From Eutreptiella sp. 'Long Island Sound 2002' (taxonomy: Eukaryota; Euglenozoa; Euglenophyceae; Eutreptiales; Eutreptiaceae): a stretch of DNA of 64,000 bases. The stretch is taken from positions 125,061,708-125,125,707 of the forward strand of contig OZ038381.1 in NCBI GenBank assembly GCA_964036045.1. The letters are read 5' to 3'. This document shows positions 1 to 11,514 of this stretch, piece after piece. A model generated the notes under the pieces. The model saw only the letters and a program-made list of their open reading frames with translations, had not been told where the DNA came from and did no database searches. Both the position numbers and the translations under genes were made by a program. Position 1 is the first letter of the stretch. Each line of letters begins with the position of its first letter.

Positions 1-211
1 GTCATCGTCCGAATCAGCCTCATGTGCGGCGTAGTCCAGGGACACATGTTGGCCACGGAAGTCAGGTTCCCGCACACGGAGTTGACTCTCGTGGCGCTCC
101 CAGAACTGTCCGTGACCCACCTTGATGCGGTAGGTGTCCTCACCAATCCTGCGGACCACCTCTCCGGGTGTGAACCAGGTTTTGGTGCGGTGGGTGCCCA
201 TGGGGCGGGGT
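1..211 (-). pseudogene. Element B integrase C-terminal part (left fragment)
   Basis: The minus strand reads as an open frame from position 210 to the window edge, with ...MGTHRTKTWFTPGEVVRRIG followed by a basic, aromatic stretch and an acidic tail. This resembles the post-catalytic C-terminal region of a Ty3/gypsy integrase, where target DNA and LTR ends are bound. It is the continuation of the integrase at 21535-23606. If element A and one GGGT target copy are removed, the codons run without a break (VIRP followed by RPMG). The rest of B (any chromodomain and the 3' LTR) lies beyond the left edge. I am confident of the join and less sure of the domain name for this tail. Confidence 0.8.
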
Positions 212-2553
212 TAAAGAAGGTCCCTACCAGGACCGGCCCCTGCTGTACCCCTTCCACCATATCCCGTCACTCCTAGGGTCTTGCTTCTCACCAGGGTCTG
301 CATTTTCCCACAAAAAAAAAGAAAAAAACTCCTTCACACAAACCCTGATCCCTTGCAATACCCAACTCACAAGTACAATCCAATCCAATCCACACTGAGG
401 GCTTTCCTTTCAGTACGCCGGGTGTCTCACGGTGCACACGGAGACCCGGGCGTTGGGCATGTACAAGAATTGCACCAAAGAGGAAGCCCTGAAATTGGCA
501 TATGAACACAAATAAAGCAAAGTTGGGGAAAGATGGAAACATACACAATCACAGCCATAGACCCCTCATTCCCTGGACTCAAGACCTTCCCTTGACTCGC
601 CAACATGATGCCCTGATCCAAGTCAGATAAGATGGCTGAATGCCATGTGTCAAAAGTCACTACACAAACCCCAAAAATGTGTTCACTCCCAAGCCTCTAA
701 ATCCTAGCCCAATAGGGGAGGTGGCGTGTCATGGCCTAGAGTGGCACTCAGGACCATGCCCTACCCTGACATAATTTTAGTTGGACTTGGAGTCGATTGG
801 GCGTGGATAATTGCCCCATGAAGATGACCTCACAACATGGCAAAATCAGGCAAATCACACTATTATGCCCGAAAATCAATTATATACTCAAAAATGCATA
901 CGCCAAATGTTCAAATGCTCCATGCATGTGTCAAACCGGAAAGTAATATACAAGAGTGATATAGACCAAAGGACCATGCCCAGGAATATTCCATCATTGG
1001 CTCCGAAGCTCTTCCGGTTATGTACATGACATGCTTCACAAGTCAACTCATGAATTTGGGACCTAATTTTGTGAGGCCTCATGTGCCAAGCCAAAGTGAC
1101 CACGTGATCCGGCATATGGTGAGGTGCAACACCGAAGCATATGCCAACATATAAGCAACATACCATAGTTCACGAATCTCTAGGCACTCTACTGTAAGCC
1201 GACCAGTTGAGCACATAAAATACAAAAATGAGCATAAGATGAGGTCAAAAACATACTAATAATGCCAAATTCAAGATAATTACAATAGTATATATCTTCG
1301 CTCACCCATGGTATCAACATATGATTCAAAACACAATTGCTTGGGACCATTTGCCAACAATCCCGCCACTTGGATCCCCACGTGGACGCATAGGGACACC
1401 TTCGAACCTCCTCCTAACACGCACCATGAAAAATGGGAAAATTGATAGTGGCGCTTGTGGGTCGCTCTGTAAGCCCTCCCACATGCACTATATCAGCGGT
1501 AGACTTAGTCTAGCGCTATGGAGCTCATCATTGGGACATGGGCAAAGCCCTTGCCACTGATGACTCCATATATCTTCCTGCAAACGGAGATATATAACAT
1601 GGGCGTGAGCATATCGAAGCACATACCATGCATATAACACATACCCTCAAAAAGTGGCTCCCACCATGGTATGCCATGCCCCTCCATGGACATAACTTCA
1701 CGTTAAAAATACGTAGGAACCCAAGAAAAGTTTCTATGCAACACCAACACTCATGCGGTACACTCGAAAGTCACATTAACATATTCGGTTGCACGGTCCA
1801 AGAGTTATAAATCACTTTCTACCCTCTTGACCATTATCCCTTGCTACACCCGGCATGTGTACACATCAAAGGCGTTTGATGCTTCCTCAATCCAGTTGAG
1901 ACCAAGGCGGTTCCAACCCAATTCTCGAAATTGGTATTCCTCGCCGTGAGCCGAAGATATGACCTTTCAAAGTGGCCTCACGAATCAATTTTGTTTCGCC
2001 TATATCTCCAAGAAAAAAGAGGGATATAACAAGAGGAAGGGTGATTCGTGATCGGGGAAAAATGTTGGACCACTCGGGATTCATCACATCAAGTGCGGCG
2101 ATGTCGAAGTCGAAAATCCGATTCTGAAAGTCTGAAAAAATTGGATTAATTTTGCGAGTGTATAACATGAAAATTGCGGAAGCAACGAACCCTTTACTGA
2201 TGAAATCTGACCGTTCATCGGGGTTTCCGCCAAAATAGCTGCAAATAACAGTTAACCAATCGGTTAATGCAAAATCGGGAGCCAACTGCCAGTCGCCGAT
2301 ACATTGACAATCAGAACAGAAGGCTGAAAAATTACGGGAAAATTATGATAGAAAAACCCTGTTGATTCCTGATATTCTGATATATAAATCTCAGCCGGCG
2401 GCGCCTCGGTATTGAATATGGCCGCTCATAGCTGGAATGGCCAAACCTATCACACTATCACATCAGGTTAGATCAGCCAATGGCGGATTGCCGGCACATA
2501 GATACACACCCCAAGTGACCCAAAGATGGCCACGGGGGTCCGAACTGGCTTCA
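212..2553 (-). repeat. Element A 3' LTR
   Basis: Direct repeat of 19199-21534. On the minus strand it begins TGAAGCC (complement at 2553) and ends CTTTA (complement at 212). The outer end next to 212 still carries the codons for the first Gag residues, as expected if gag starts inside the LTR. The U3 part has a truncated version of the GATGTCGAA hairpin seen in C and D. Confidence 0.92.
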
Positions 2554-2563
2554 CCCCCCTTCT
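2554..2563 (-). promoter_or_regulatory. Element A polypurine tract
   Basis: On the minus strand the bases directly before the 3' LTR read AGAAGGGGGG, the usual position and composition of the plus-strand primer site of LTR elements. The same tract lies at this point in C (34451-34461) and D (59500-59509). Confidence 0.8.
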
Positions 2564-3031
2564 GAGAGCGTTGTTTCCGCTCGGAAGTCATTGAAGAGAG
2601 GACGGGAGGACCCCAATGGGCTCCACACACCCCCCCCCCTCAGGTCCCAAGGACACATGGAGGCCCCACACACGTCGTAAGCGTCACCCATGCCCCAAGG
2701 GAGGGGTGAGGACACTCATAATCGGTGCCCTACGCCATATTCGGTCTCCTCTTGATCTACAACATGGACCAAGGGGATCAAAGATAGAGAAACGTCGCCG
2801 GTTGACCTAAATAAGTATACCACAATGAAATATATATGTGGAGATCGAGTGAAGGGGGTATATGGCCAATCAAGGCCGAATAATCCCCGGATGAACGCCC
2901 TCAGCCGTCCCCCAAGCACAAAAACAAACAAAAATGCCAAGTGGGATTCATTAGGGTGCTACAGCAGCAACCAAATGGACCAACACGTCCTTGACATCCA
3001 AAGAAATGTTGGTTTTCTTTAGATACTCGGT
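2564..3031 (-). other. Element A region between integrase stop and polypurine tract
   Basis: No open frame of its own is supported. The sequence matches the same interval of C and D, including the A+T-rich stretch around 2820-2870. In C part of this interval is still coding (the C-terminal tail of the pol frame), so in A it is partly former coding sequence behind a new stop at 3032-3034. Confidence 0.6.
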
Positions 3032-3318
3032 TCAGACCGTGGTATACCTCGGCACAAAGCTGCTGGGAGGCGACCACGAATCCCTGGATGCGGCGAATCC
3101 CTTCCAACGGACTTTATAAAGCCTCCCCCCAGGCGTTCCTGGGTCCGCCTTGTCCGCCAGGATCCTCTTGGCGGTGAAGTCCTCGTCCTCACCCTCGTCG
3201 TCCGAGTCCACATTGCCGGCCGTGAACTCGAAGGTGACGGGACGTCCGCTGGGGTCTGGTGCTCGGGGACGAAGCTGGGTATGGTCGCGGTCCAGGATCT
3301 TGTTATCCCCGACACGAA

Positions 3319-3338
3319 GGTAGGTAGGTAGGTAGGTA
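3319..3338. repeat. (GGTA)5 microsatellite, tail of the retroposon
   Basis: Five perfect GGTA units exactly at the left junction of the 702-bp insertion. On the minus strand they form the 3' terminal tail. Confidence 0.9.
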
Positions 3339-3911
3339 TCTTCGGGAGCTCGGGATGCCTCCTTTGACGATGCAGGAAGAAGGGCTTACCAAGGGGACGT
3401 CCTGTTCCTCCCACTGCCCTATGTCAGGTGCCTCTTGAGCTGCTCCCGCATGTGCTTCGGAAGGCATTGTCGCGGCTACCCGGTCCATGTGTCCCACGTG
3501 GGAGGGTGTCCCCACATGTGTCCATGGGTAGGGCCACATGCCCCCTCATTTGGGCGGCAGCTCTGGGGGCTGCCCAGCCGTGTGGAGTATCTCTCACCAC
3601 ATGGGGTATTGCTCCCGCTAGTCTACGGTACGACCGCCTCACTCTTGTGGCTTGAGTTGCGGGGCCACCCCGCTTGGCCACTCTGCTTGGCAGGCGACCC
3701 CCTCCTGGACTGTGTACCGGCTCGCCTGTCACCGGTGGCTTCCATGGCTCCGGGTGACGTTTGCCATGGTCCCCGATGCAGCCTGGTCGGGCTCGGATCA
3801 GTGGCCTTGGAGTACCGCTCCTGCTACTGGCCCGGTGGGTCAGCTGGGTCGCCCCAGTGTGTCCGACCCATGGGGTGTTGGTTCTTTCCTGTCCCTCGGT
3901 TGCCCTACGTG

Positions 3912-4018
3912 TGTGCAGTGTCCTGGGCCACTTGGCTCCCGTTCACCAGTGCGTCCGCTGGGTGTGTTGTGTTGCGTGTGCAGTGTCCTGGGCCAGTTGG
4001 CCCCTGTTCACCGGTGTG
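3912..4018. repeat. Tandem repeat of about 65 bp inside the retroposon
   Basis: The unit starting TGTGCAGTGTCCTGGGCCA at 3912 recurs at 3977 with the same following TTGGC and CGTTCACC/TGTTCACC context. The second copy is cut at the target duplication. Confidence 0.75.
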
Positions 4019-5476
4019 CCCGCGGTCCAGGATCTTGTTATCCCCCCCACAAACCGCATACACATCCTGCCCGACCTTCCGCACGATTACCACCGGCACA
4101 TACCAAGATGCCTGCCGATGCCTGGACAGGACATTCTTGTGGTGCCGCTCCACCCATACGGTGTCTTGGAGAGCATACTTCTGGACTTTTCCCTGCTTGA
4201 AGTACTTGGCCCTCTCCTCATGCTCGTCCTGAAGTGCTTTGCACACCTTGGCCGCCGTGTCGTCCGCCTCAGCCATCATAGCATTCGCATCCTGGGCCAC
4301 TTTGCCATGGTTCAACCACGGGAGAGTGCGTGACACTCGATCCCGTAGGAACAGGATACGATGGGGCGACAGTCCAGTGGGCCCCGGAAGGTCGTGGTAC
4401 GCCTTGAGTACTCTCCACAGCGAATTGTACCTATTCCGGCCCGGTTCGTCAATGTGCAGCTGGCGGAACGTTTCGAACATCTGTCGCCCGGACACCTCAG
4501 CCCGGCCATTCGACCGGCTGTGGTACGCCACGGTCTTGGCGTGCCGAATCCCCATGTGCTTGCACATCGTCTTGAACCACGTCCCTAAAAACTGACTGCC
4601 CCGATCGCTGCAGATGACAGCTGGGACATCAAAAATCGTCAGCCAATGCCTGATCATGGTATTAGCGACAGTCTTGGCCTGCAGACCCACTCCATGCTTG
4701 TCCTTTTTGTCCTCCTTCTTGGACTTCTTGCCAGGGACCGCCACGATATATCCGCTGTGCCTATCCACCGCCAGGATGACACAGTGGTAGGTCTCTGCTT
4801 CCACGGTGACCTCCGGCATGGCGAACACATCCATGGCCACGGACCGCATAGGGGCCTCCGGTATAGCCGTATACACCGGGTTGCCCGCTGTGGAATGGTT
4901 GGGGCTGTTCGTGGCCGGACACACGGCGCAGTCGCTGCAGTACTTGTCCAGGATGCCGTAGTACCCCGGTGGGAACTTGAAGCGCCACTCCAGGTCCTGC
5001 TGCATCTTGTCCCGACCAGGATGCATGAGCTGGGTGTTATGCCAGCGGTCAATGAGCTCCTCCATTCGGTTCTCAGGGACCAATAGCTTGTCCTTGAGGA
5101 ATAGTTTATCCCCATTCTCGGTCAAGCCCTCGGGCCATTCGTCGTCCGACGGGGCGCTCATGGCATTCCAGTACTTGCTCCAGTGCTCGGATGCCGCATA
5201 GTCATCGGACCAGTCCTCTGTGAGCACCGACCTGACTAGCTCTACAGCGCCACCATCCATTGCTGGAGCGTTTTCTCTCGAATAGCTTGGACTCGGGCGC
5301 CCCGGAACTTGGCCAGGTCTGTACGCTTTGCCATCACCCCAAAGCACTTGACTCCCTCTTGCTCCATGGCCTTCTCCATCTCGATGATGCGCTCGGCCTC
5401 CTCGGTCTCCTCGGTGTCCCCAATGGCTGGATACATCCATCCAAGCCTTTCCCGCGGGGTAGGCCCATCGACTGAG

Positions 5477-8400
5477 TCAATCTGCCACAGTGTTGTCCTT
5501 CCCCGGGACATATACGACGCTGAGGTCGAACTTGGCGAACGTCTCATGCCATCCGGCCCTGCTTGCCGCCGGTCCCGAGGGGGTGTCGATGTGCTCCTTG
5601 TGCCAGCTCTGCAAGGACTGATGGTCCGTACAACCCACCACCGGTTGCAATCCGATGTGGCCAGACCACTTCCTGAGCGCACAAACAATGGCGTACGTCT
5701 CCTTCTCCCTCGCGGTCCAGGTTCGACGTAGGCCCTCGGCCAGGATCCGGCCCCAAAACGCCACGGGTACGTGCGACCCGTCTTCCCGGACCTGCTCAAG
5801 GACTGCACCTACAGCATAGTCCGAGGCGTCCGTCGGTAGCACCGATCCCTTGTCCGGGTCCACCAGGAATAGCCCCAGCTGCCCCAGGAGTCGCTCCTTC
5901 AGGCGGCTGAACGCATCTTCAGCCTCAGGCGTCCAGGCAAGCTTCTTCTTGCTCCCCTTCCGGCCATCGAACTTGCCCACCCGCAGCATCTTGTGCAGCG
6001 GCCCCGACAGTTCTGCATACATCCGGACATAGCCCGAATAGTAATTACAGAACCCCATGAAGGATCGGAGTTTGCTGATGGTCTGGGGCTTTTCCCAGTG
6101 GTGTAGGGACACCAGCTTCCCAGGCATGGGATGGCGTTGCCCGTGACCAACCACGTGACCCGCAAACTCCACTTCCTTCACGAAGAGTGAGGCTTTGGTG
6201 GGCTTGCACACCATGTTGTGCATGTCCAGCTTGCTGAGCACTCGGCGCAGATCCGCCTCATGCGCTTTGATGAGCTCGTCCTCAGTCATGTCCTCTGTGC
6301 CGGACCCGATGATGATGTCATCCACAAAGGGGTCGGAACAGTCCCGGACAGGACCGAGTAGGTCCTCCATCATGCGCTGGAAAGCGGCGTTGCCATTCTC
6401 GGCGCCCATAGGCACCACTTTCCACTGCATGGGCCCCAGCGGCGTCGACATCGCCGTGCAGGGCCTGGAGTCCGGGTGTAGCGGCATGTGGTGATAGCCG
6501 TGTTTCAGGTATAACACCGTAAAGATCCGCTTTTTCTGTTGCTTTTGGAGGATGGTGTCGATCAGAGGAAGCGAGTACGATTCGTGCTCGGTTTGCTCGT
6601 TCAAACCCCTGTAATCAACCATCAACCTCCACCCGCCCTTCTCTTTCTTGGGCACAATGAAGGCTGGGCTGGCCCACTCACTGTCGGAGGGTTCCATCCA
6701 TCCCCGCTCAATGAACTCGGCCAATAACTTCTTCATGGCCTTGGCCCGATCGCCCTGAAGTTGGTACTCCCGAGGACGATAGATCTTGGGGTTCGGCTTC
6801 AGCTTGATCCTTGCTGTGCCAAACCTCCCACGATCTGGAGGGTTCTTGTTGGCGACGCCACTGAATAGCCGCGGATAGGCATTGATCAGCCCTTCATTCA
6901 GCTCGGCGACCTTCGGGTTCTCCTGGGCCTCTTCAGCCGCTTGCTTCGGTATCGATACAACCGACCGCACTGCGGTATAGGCCTCTTCTGGGTCCGAGTC
7001 CAACTTCCCCTCGTCCGATATGCCGTCTTCATCGTCGTGGGGCGCGCTTCCCACCGATAATCTTCGGAAATTTGCGGCATCGGGCTGGTTCTTGTCGCTA
7101 CCCGCTCCCATTCTTGGAAAATCCCACGTCGGAGGGTCCGACCCGACCGGATTATCATATTGGTCGGCGATGTGGTCCATGACCCTCGCCACGAACTCAT
7201 CCTTCTCGTACTTGCCAGTGACCAACGTCTTGTCATCCCACCAATGCGGAGAGGTGACCATGGCCCGCCTCTTCTCGGCTGCCACACGGTCGTGCATCCC
7301 CAATCGCATGTAGTTGACGACGTGGTCGATCTCGGAGTAGGACAGGATGTCAATGCCATCAATTGGCTGATCCGTCCCCTCCTTGGGCTCAAACATGACC
7401 CGCATGGGCACCGCCTCCACTCTACGGATGAATGCTTCATCACCCGTGGGCTGGGCTTGCGCCCCATCCACCAGGAAAGCCTTGGTACCCCACGCTTGAC
7501 CCGGGGAGGGCATTGATACACCCTTGGCGTTGATGAACAACTCCTCCTCTGGCCCGAATGACATCTCGTTCAGGGTGATGGAGTCCAGCGTCGACTTGAG
7601 ACCCTCCAGCGGACATGGGGTGGATCCTATGCCGGTTATGACCAGGATCCCCTTCGCCCTATCCGCGACGATCTTCTCCACCGTACGTCTGGTATTGTCC
7701 AGGGAGCCATGCCAATACATGGGCCCCCACTCCTTCAAACCCCAATGCCTGTGCCAGGCTGAGTCTCCTCGATGCCAATGCCTCCTACACTTCCGCAAAA
7801 GTGGGGCATCCCGGGAAGCGAAGACGTCCGTCTCCGGCGCTTCGGCTCCCAGCGTCTGGATCATCCTGGCATACACCTGCGGCGCCATACCATACTCCGT
7901 GAGCTGAACTCCGCAGTCTCCTCTGGACTTGGCACCCACAGCTTGCACCGCTCGGACGATCCGATCCTCTTCCTCAGCATTCCATTGGGATGATCCGCAT
8001 GCATAGTCCGTGGACAGCCATGTAAGGCATTCATCATCCTCCCGGACCAGCGTTGCACGATGGGGAAGGGCTCCAATGGCGTTTCCCACCATAAAGTCAT
8101 ACCCCATGATCATATCCCAATATGTAATGTCGGCCACATAGAAGTTCCCGGATAGAGTGCTTCTCTTCGCCAAATCAGGGCGGATCAAGCGCTCATGCTC
8201 CCGGAATTCCATACTGATAGTGGCCTCATGGGTGCCACCACCCATAATCTCTCCATTGGCCACCTTCAGGCGTACCGGTCTACGGCTGGGCTGCAGGGAT
8301 TCCTCCTTGAACAACCCTCTCCGGACCAGGCTCACCTGGGCACCTGTATCCACCAAAACATCCACCACGAACTCCTCTTGTGCGCACCGTACACGCACCT

Positions 8401-8752
8401 TCAAGTGCAACTGCCACTTGTCACCATGCGGTGTATGGACGACTCTCACGGAATGCAACTCTAGCACATCCGGGTGCATCAGGACTTCGAGGGTATTGTC
8501 ACGGATGGTGTAGATCTTGGGCTTGTCCCGCCCGTCCACGGGGCTCTCCGTGGTCGCTCCTTCCTTCTTGCCACGTCCCTTGCCCACATAAAATTCCCTT
8601 GGCAGGGCGCTCCAGGGGTTAGGAGTGGCGAAACTCAGTGGTTTTGGCTCTTCTGGAGCCTTCTTCGGCACCCGATGTGCCTTCGCTTTCTCTGGGATTC
8701 CACTGATTTTCGGAGGAGAGACCTCCGCGGTCCCACACCCGTGGGGGCTCCT
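5477..8752 (-). pseudogene. Element A pol: protease, linker domain, RT, RNase H
   Basis: One long minus-strand frame, open from 8752 to 5477 (the first in-frame ATG is at 8671). It continues the gag frame past a single TAG at 8753-8755 where C has CAG. In order it shows aspartic protease (VDVLVDTGAQVSL, near 8310-8350), a linker of several hundred residues with a methyltransferase-like block near 7625-7832, the RT palm (FVDDIIIGS near 6310, here following CSDP), and RNase H (DASDYAVGAVLEQ, REKETYAIVCAL, CTDHQSL). The frame is lost just after PGKDNTVAD, before the integrase. RT shows LYLKHGYHHMPLH where C has LDLKHGYHQMPLH, so the first catalytic Asp of RT (motif A) is replaced by Tyr. The copy is therefore likely dead for reverse transcription apart from its frameshifts. 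Confidence 0.9.
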
Positions 8753-9329
8753 CTAGACATGGCCTGCCGCAGCTACCTCCTGCTGGGATCCGCTCAGACT
8801 TTGTCCACCACGTTGCTGGGCTTTGAGTTCCTCCAACGTCCTCAACATATCCTCAGCAACCTCCTCGATCGACCTCACGCGTCGGTCTGGACCAGGTCGT
8901 CCACCATAGCCTTTTCCTCCGCGTTTCCCTTGGCCATTTCCTTGGCCTTTTCCACCACTTCCGCCCTTTGCCTTCCAATCGGCAATTCGTTGCTCCTTGG
9001 GCTTCCTGTTGGGATGGGCGGCGAAGTAGGTCTTCTTGTCCTCCTCATATACCTTACAATGCCGGTGGTCATGTGCATGGTTGTTCCCCTTGCCGTAGCA
9101 GACCCAGCAACCGGTGTGCTGCGATCTGTACTCGCGAGATGAGAGCGGCGGGTTCCCGATCCTCCGCGGTTCTCTGCGGTTCTTGGACCTGGGATCCAGG
9201 CGGTTCCACCTGGACCTGTCCTGCCAATTCTCCTTCATGTTGTGCGCTACGAACGCGAAGAAGTGGGCTTCTTCATGATCTTCTGGGGTGGTCACGGTCC
9301 AGAGATCTTGGCCGCTTCCACTCCCTTCC
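8753..9329 (-). pseudogene. Element A gag C-terminal part with zinc knuckle
   Basis: The frame reads HFFAFVAHNMKENWQD, then CWVCYGKGNNHAHDHRHC, a CCHC-like knuckle of the kind that binds genomic RNA in nucleocapsid, and then a Gly/Lys-rich tail and a short helix (EEVAEDMLRTLEELK). It ends at a TAG that replaces a Gln codon of C. The 5' part of the same gag is 7.4 kb away, at 16724 and beyond, separated by the LINE. The residues GSGQDLWTVTTPEDHEEAH are encoded on both sides because they lie in the LINE target duplication. Confidence 0.9.
9263..9329. repeat. LINE target-site duplication, left copy (67 bp)
   Basis: Identical to 16724-16790 except for one base seen by eye (TTCTGGGG here, CCTCTGGGG there). 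Both copies encode the same gag residues. Confidence 0.92.
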
Positions 9330-9752
9330 GCACGTAGACACATTTTGAGTCCGGTGAAGACTGTTCGATCAAATTTACACTGCAAAACTACTTTACAGCA
9401 GAACCCAGTAGGCAGAGTCACCCGATGGATGCCCCTCACGCCATTGGGTCAGTGGAAATTCGGGTGCTCGGCGCCTCGAGATCCTGCAGGGCATCCGCCG
9501 GCACATGAGGGGGTGATATATGCAATATATCATGAGAGTTGGATGTGCATTCGAAACTGTAAGCAAAGCTTGGCTAACAGAGGGTACTTTCGGCTGTGGT
9601 CAGGGTGGATTAGCTAGCTACATCGTGTGGAATTACTGGAGGCATGAGGAGAGACGTACAACAGGTTCAGGCCGCTAGTTCGGGGGGAAGAATCTGTCGA
9701 TCCGAGGCTGTTTGGGATCAGGAGGGTGTGCGGCCTGGGGGGGGGGGCGGGT

Positions 9753-10500
9753 TCACTGCGCTTTCGCCCTTTGTGCTGCACCTGGGCTCCGTCGCGTTGG
9801 GGTGGCGCAGGGGGAGGAGGGGGGGGGACCGGGGCCAATAGGCTGCAGGTAGGCGTCCAGAGCGCGTTGCGCTGCGCTGGGCTTTGCTGGCTTGGGCGGT
9901 GCCGGGGGGGGGGGGCGTTTTTTCCGCTGTGGTTGATCTGAGGCTTTGCGCTTCGGGGGTGTCAACACCGCCTCAGGCAGGGCCGAGGGGGGAGCGTATT
10001 TTGGCGGGTCCCGGGGGGCATGGCCTCTGGAGGTACTGAATTCACCCAGGGAATCAAAATAATTGTTTCTGGTTACTGGTGGGCCGATGGCCCCGGGTGG
10101 GTTGTCTTGGAGAAATTTGTTGGCGTCCTCGATGAGTGGCGTGAGGGCCCTATTGCGTTTAACCAGGGCGCTGTCAAAGTCCTTAGCATGCATGGCGGGG
10201 TCCTTGCCTGACGGGGACTTTGCAAGCGTTGTGTGGAGCGTTTTTGGGACGAGCGTTCTGGTAGCGAGTCGTCTGTCCCCACGGTCGCTGGCTATCCACC
10301 ATTCGAGTGCTAATTTGTCAAAAGGGGGGGGCCAGGCGCTGGAGAGACACTGCTGGAACCACTGCATCCTGGGACAGAGGGCGCAGAATGAGATGGGATC
10401 CATCGGGTGCACTTCTTGACATTTAGGGCATGTTCGGTCACTGGTGTCACAGTGAGGTCTGTAGCCCTGACAACCATACGTGCCTGACACCCACTTGAAT
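9753..10500 (-). pseudogene. LINE C-terminal region with Cys/His cluster
   Basis: The frame overlaps and follows the RNase H frame, shifted near 10490. It reads KWVSGTYGCQGYRPHCDTS then CPKCQEVHP and FCALCPRM, a cysteine/histidine pattern like the zinc-binding C-terminal domains that follow RT or RNase H in many LINEs and that bind template RNA. The rest is Pro/Lys/Arg-rich and low in complexity, with long C runs on the coding strand (for example 9908-9917). The end of the protein is uncertain. I infer that it is the tail of the same polyprotein, since the alternative frame of the RNase H part stops at once. Confidence 0.6.
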
Positions 10501-11514
10501 GCGAATTGCCGAGAAAAAGCTGCTCTGTCGGAGAAAGCTTGCACTGGTGCTGAAGTGCAGCCGCGTGTGTGGGTGGGTCGGGAAGAGGGAGCGGGTGTGG
10601 TGTTTCGGAATTTTTGAGATGAGGGCTAGGCCCCCACTAGTGACCACTCCCGCAGGGGGGGGGGGGGGGGGGGGTAGGAGGGAGGGGTGCCACAGTAGTG
10701 CTTGAGCGGCCCATTTTGAGAAATAGTCCGCGAGCTCGTTTCCCATAAAGTGTGTGTGGCCCTTGATCCAAGCCACATGGATCGCCCGGGGGAGGGGGGC
10801 GAGGAGGGATGTGTAGGCAGTGTCTCGTGTGCCCTGTGTGTAAGTGGACGGCCTCGCTGGGGGGGGGCTGGAAAGGGCCCGGTTGACCGCTTCGACTGTG
10901 TCAAGGTTATCACTCAGGATCACCACCGGAGTATTGGGGAGGATGTTGGGGAGGTGTGCTAACGCCATTGCCATGGCCCATTGCTCGGAGCACCCTGAAG
11001 TGGGCGAGGGTGACGAGCGGCAGGGGACGTAACACTGTTGTTGCCAAAAGATAGCGAAGGCGCTGCCATGGCCCCCATCACCCCAGCTTCCATCCGTATA
11101 AATCCACGCCGTGTCATCAAAGGGGAGCTCGGCGACGAGGTTAGCCGCCTGAATGCACCCCCACCCCATTAGATCCTCATGGTTTAGAACGTGGCGGAGG
11201 TTAGGCAGGTGGAACCAGTGTCCTTCACAGGTGCTATCCATGAGGTCCGCTTGAAGAGGAACCGGGATGTCGGGGTTGCGGGTTTGCGGGGTAGAGAAGG
11301 GTGAGAAAAGGTGGTAGTGGGTTATGTCACCCGGGGGGAGGGGAGGGGTGTTTGGGGGGGGTGAAGGGGAAATTACTCCGTTCCGTGATGGTAGCGGATT
11401 CCCCGGTGTCGAAGCAAATGGTGGCTGTTTTTTTGTAGACTTTGGTAACCGTGGCCAGGCAGGGGGCGGCATTTTGGGGTGCAGCATACAGTCGTTCCCG
11501 CTCGCGTAGTTCAC
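10447..11514 (-). pseudogene. LINE RNase H domain
   Basis: Type I RNase H, which removes the RNA strand during cDNA synthesis. The catalytic set is visible: Asp in WIYTDGSWGDGG (about 11087-11106), Glu in SEQWAMAMALAHLP, Asp in VVILSDNLDTVEAVN, and the His/Asp end in WIKGHTHFMGNELADYF. About 130 residues of Pro-rich sequence precede it. Its frame differs from that of the RT ORF, which it overlaps at 11327-11514 in a C-rich tract. A polymerase slip, a recent indel or programmed shifting would each explain this. The domain itself looks intact. Confidence 0.85.

Larger units (their letters stand above)
3286..4053 (-). mobile_element. Short retroposon with (TACC)n tail and about 33-bp target duplication
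   Basis: A 702-bp block (3319-4020) interrupts sequence that is continuous in C and D. The bases CGCGGTCCAGGATCTTGTTA and the following few are present on both sides (3286-3318 and 4021-4053, the latter slightly diverged), as expected for a target-site duplication. The block ends at the left in five GGTA units, so on the minus strand it has a 3' tail of TACC repeats. This is the form left by LINE-type target-primed reverse transcription of elements with microsatellite tails. It holds no recognisable domain. It is a 5'-truncated LINE or a non-autonomous relative, and I cannot name the family. Confidence 0.75.
3032..5476 (-). pseudogene. Element A integrase and chromodomain, broken
   Basis: Integrase inserts the cDNA into host DNA, and the C-terminal chromodomain of chromoviruses is thought to steer it to marked chromatin. 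Visible parts are an HHCC zinc site (DRWHNTQLMHPGRDK followed by CSDCAVC), a catalytic triad in AMDVFAMPE, CSDRGSQFLGTW and SNGRAEVSG, then a DNA-binding tail and KVRWKGFAASRDSW of the chromodomain near 3060-3130. The main frame is 3905-5440. It is out of frame with the RNase H part: the reading passes through another frame at about 5250-5500, so there are two frameshifts. The tail is split by the retroposon at 3319-4020. The chromodomain frame ends at a TGA (3032-3034) where C and D have TGG. Not functional as it stands. Confidence 0.9.

Noticed and set aside
3435-4333. Overlapping plus-strand frames, some Trp/Pro/Ser-rich
   Set aside because: They cross the retroposon boundaries and read the integrase of A backwards. 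No motif or homology.
10657-10675. Long G run as a possible telomere-like or quadruplex signal
   Set aside because: It lies in low-complexity Pro-coding sequence of the LINE (C-rich on the coding strand). Not a telomere repeat; a quadruplex is possible but not specific.
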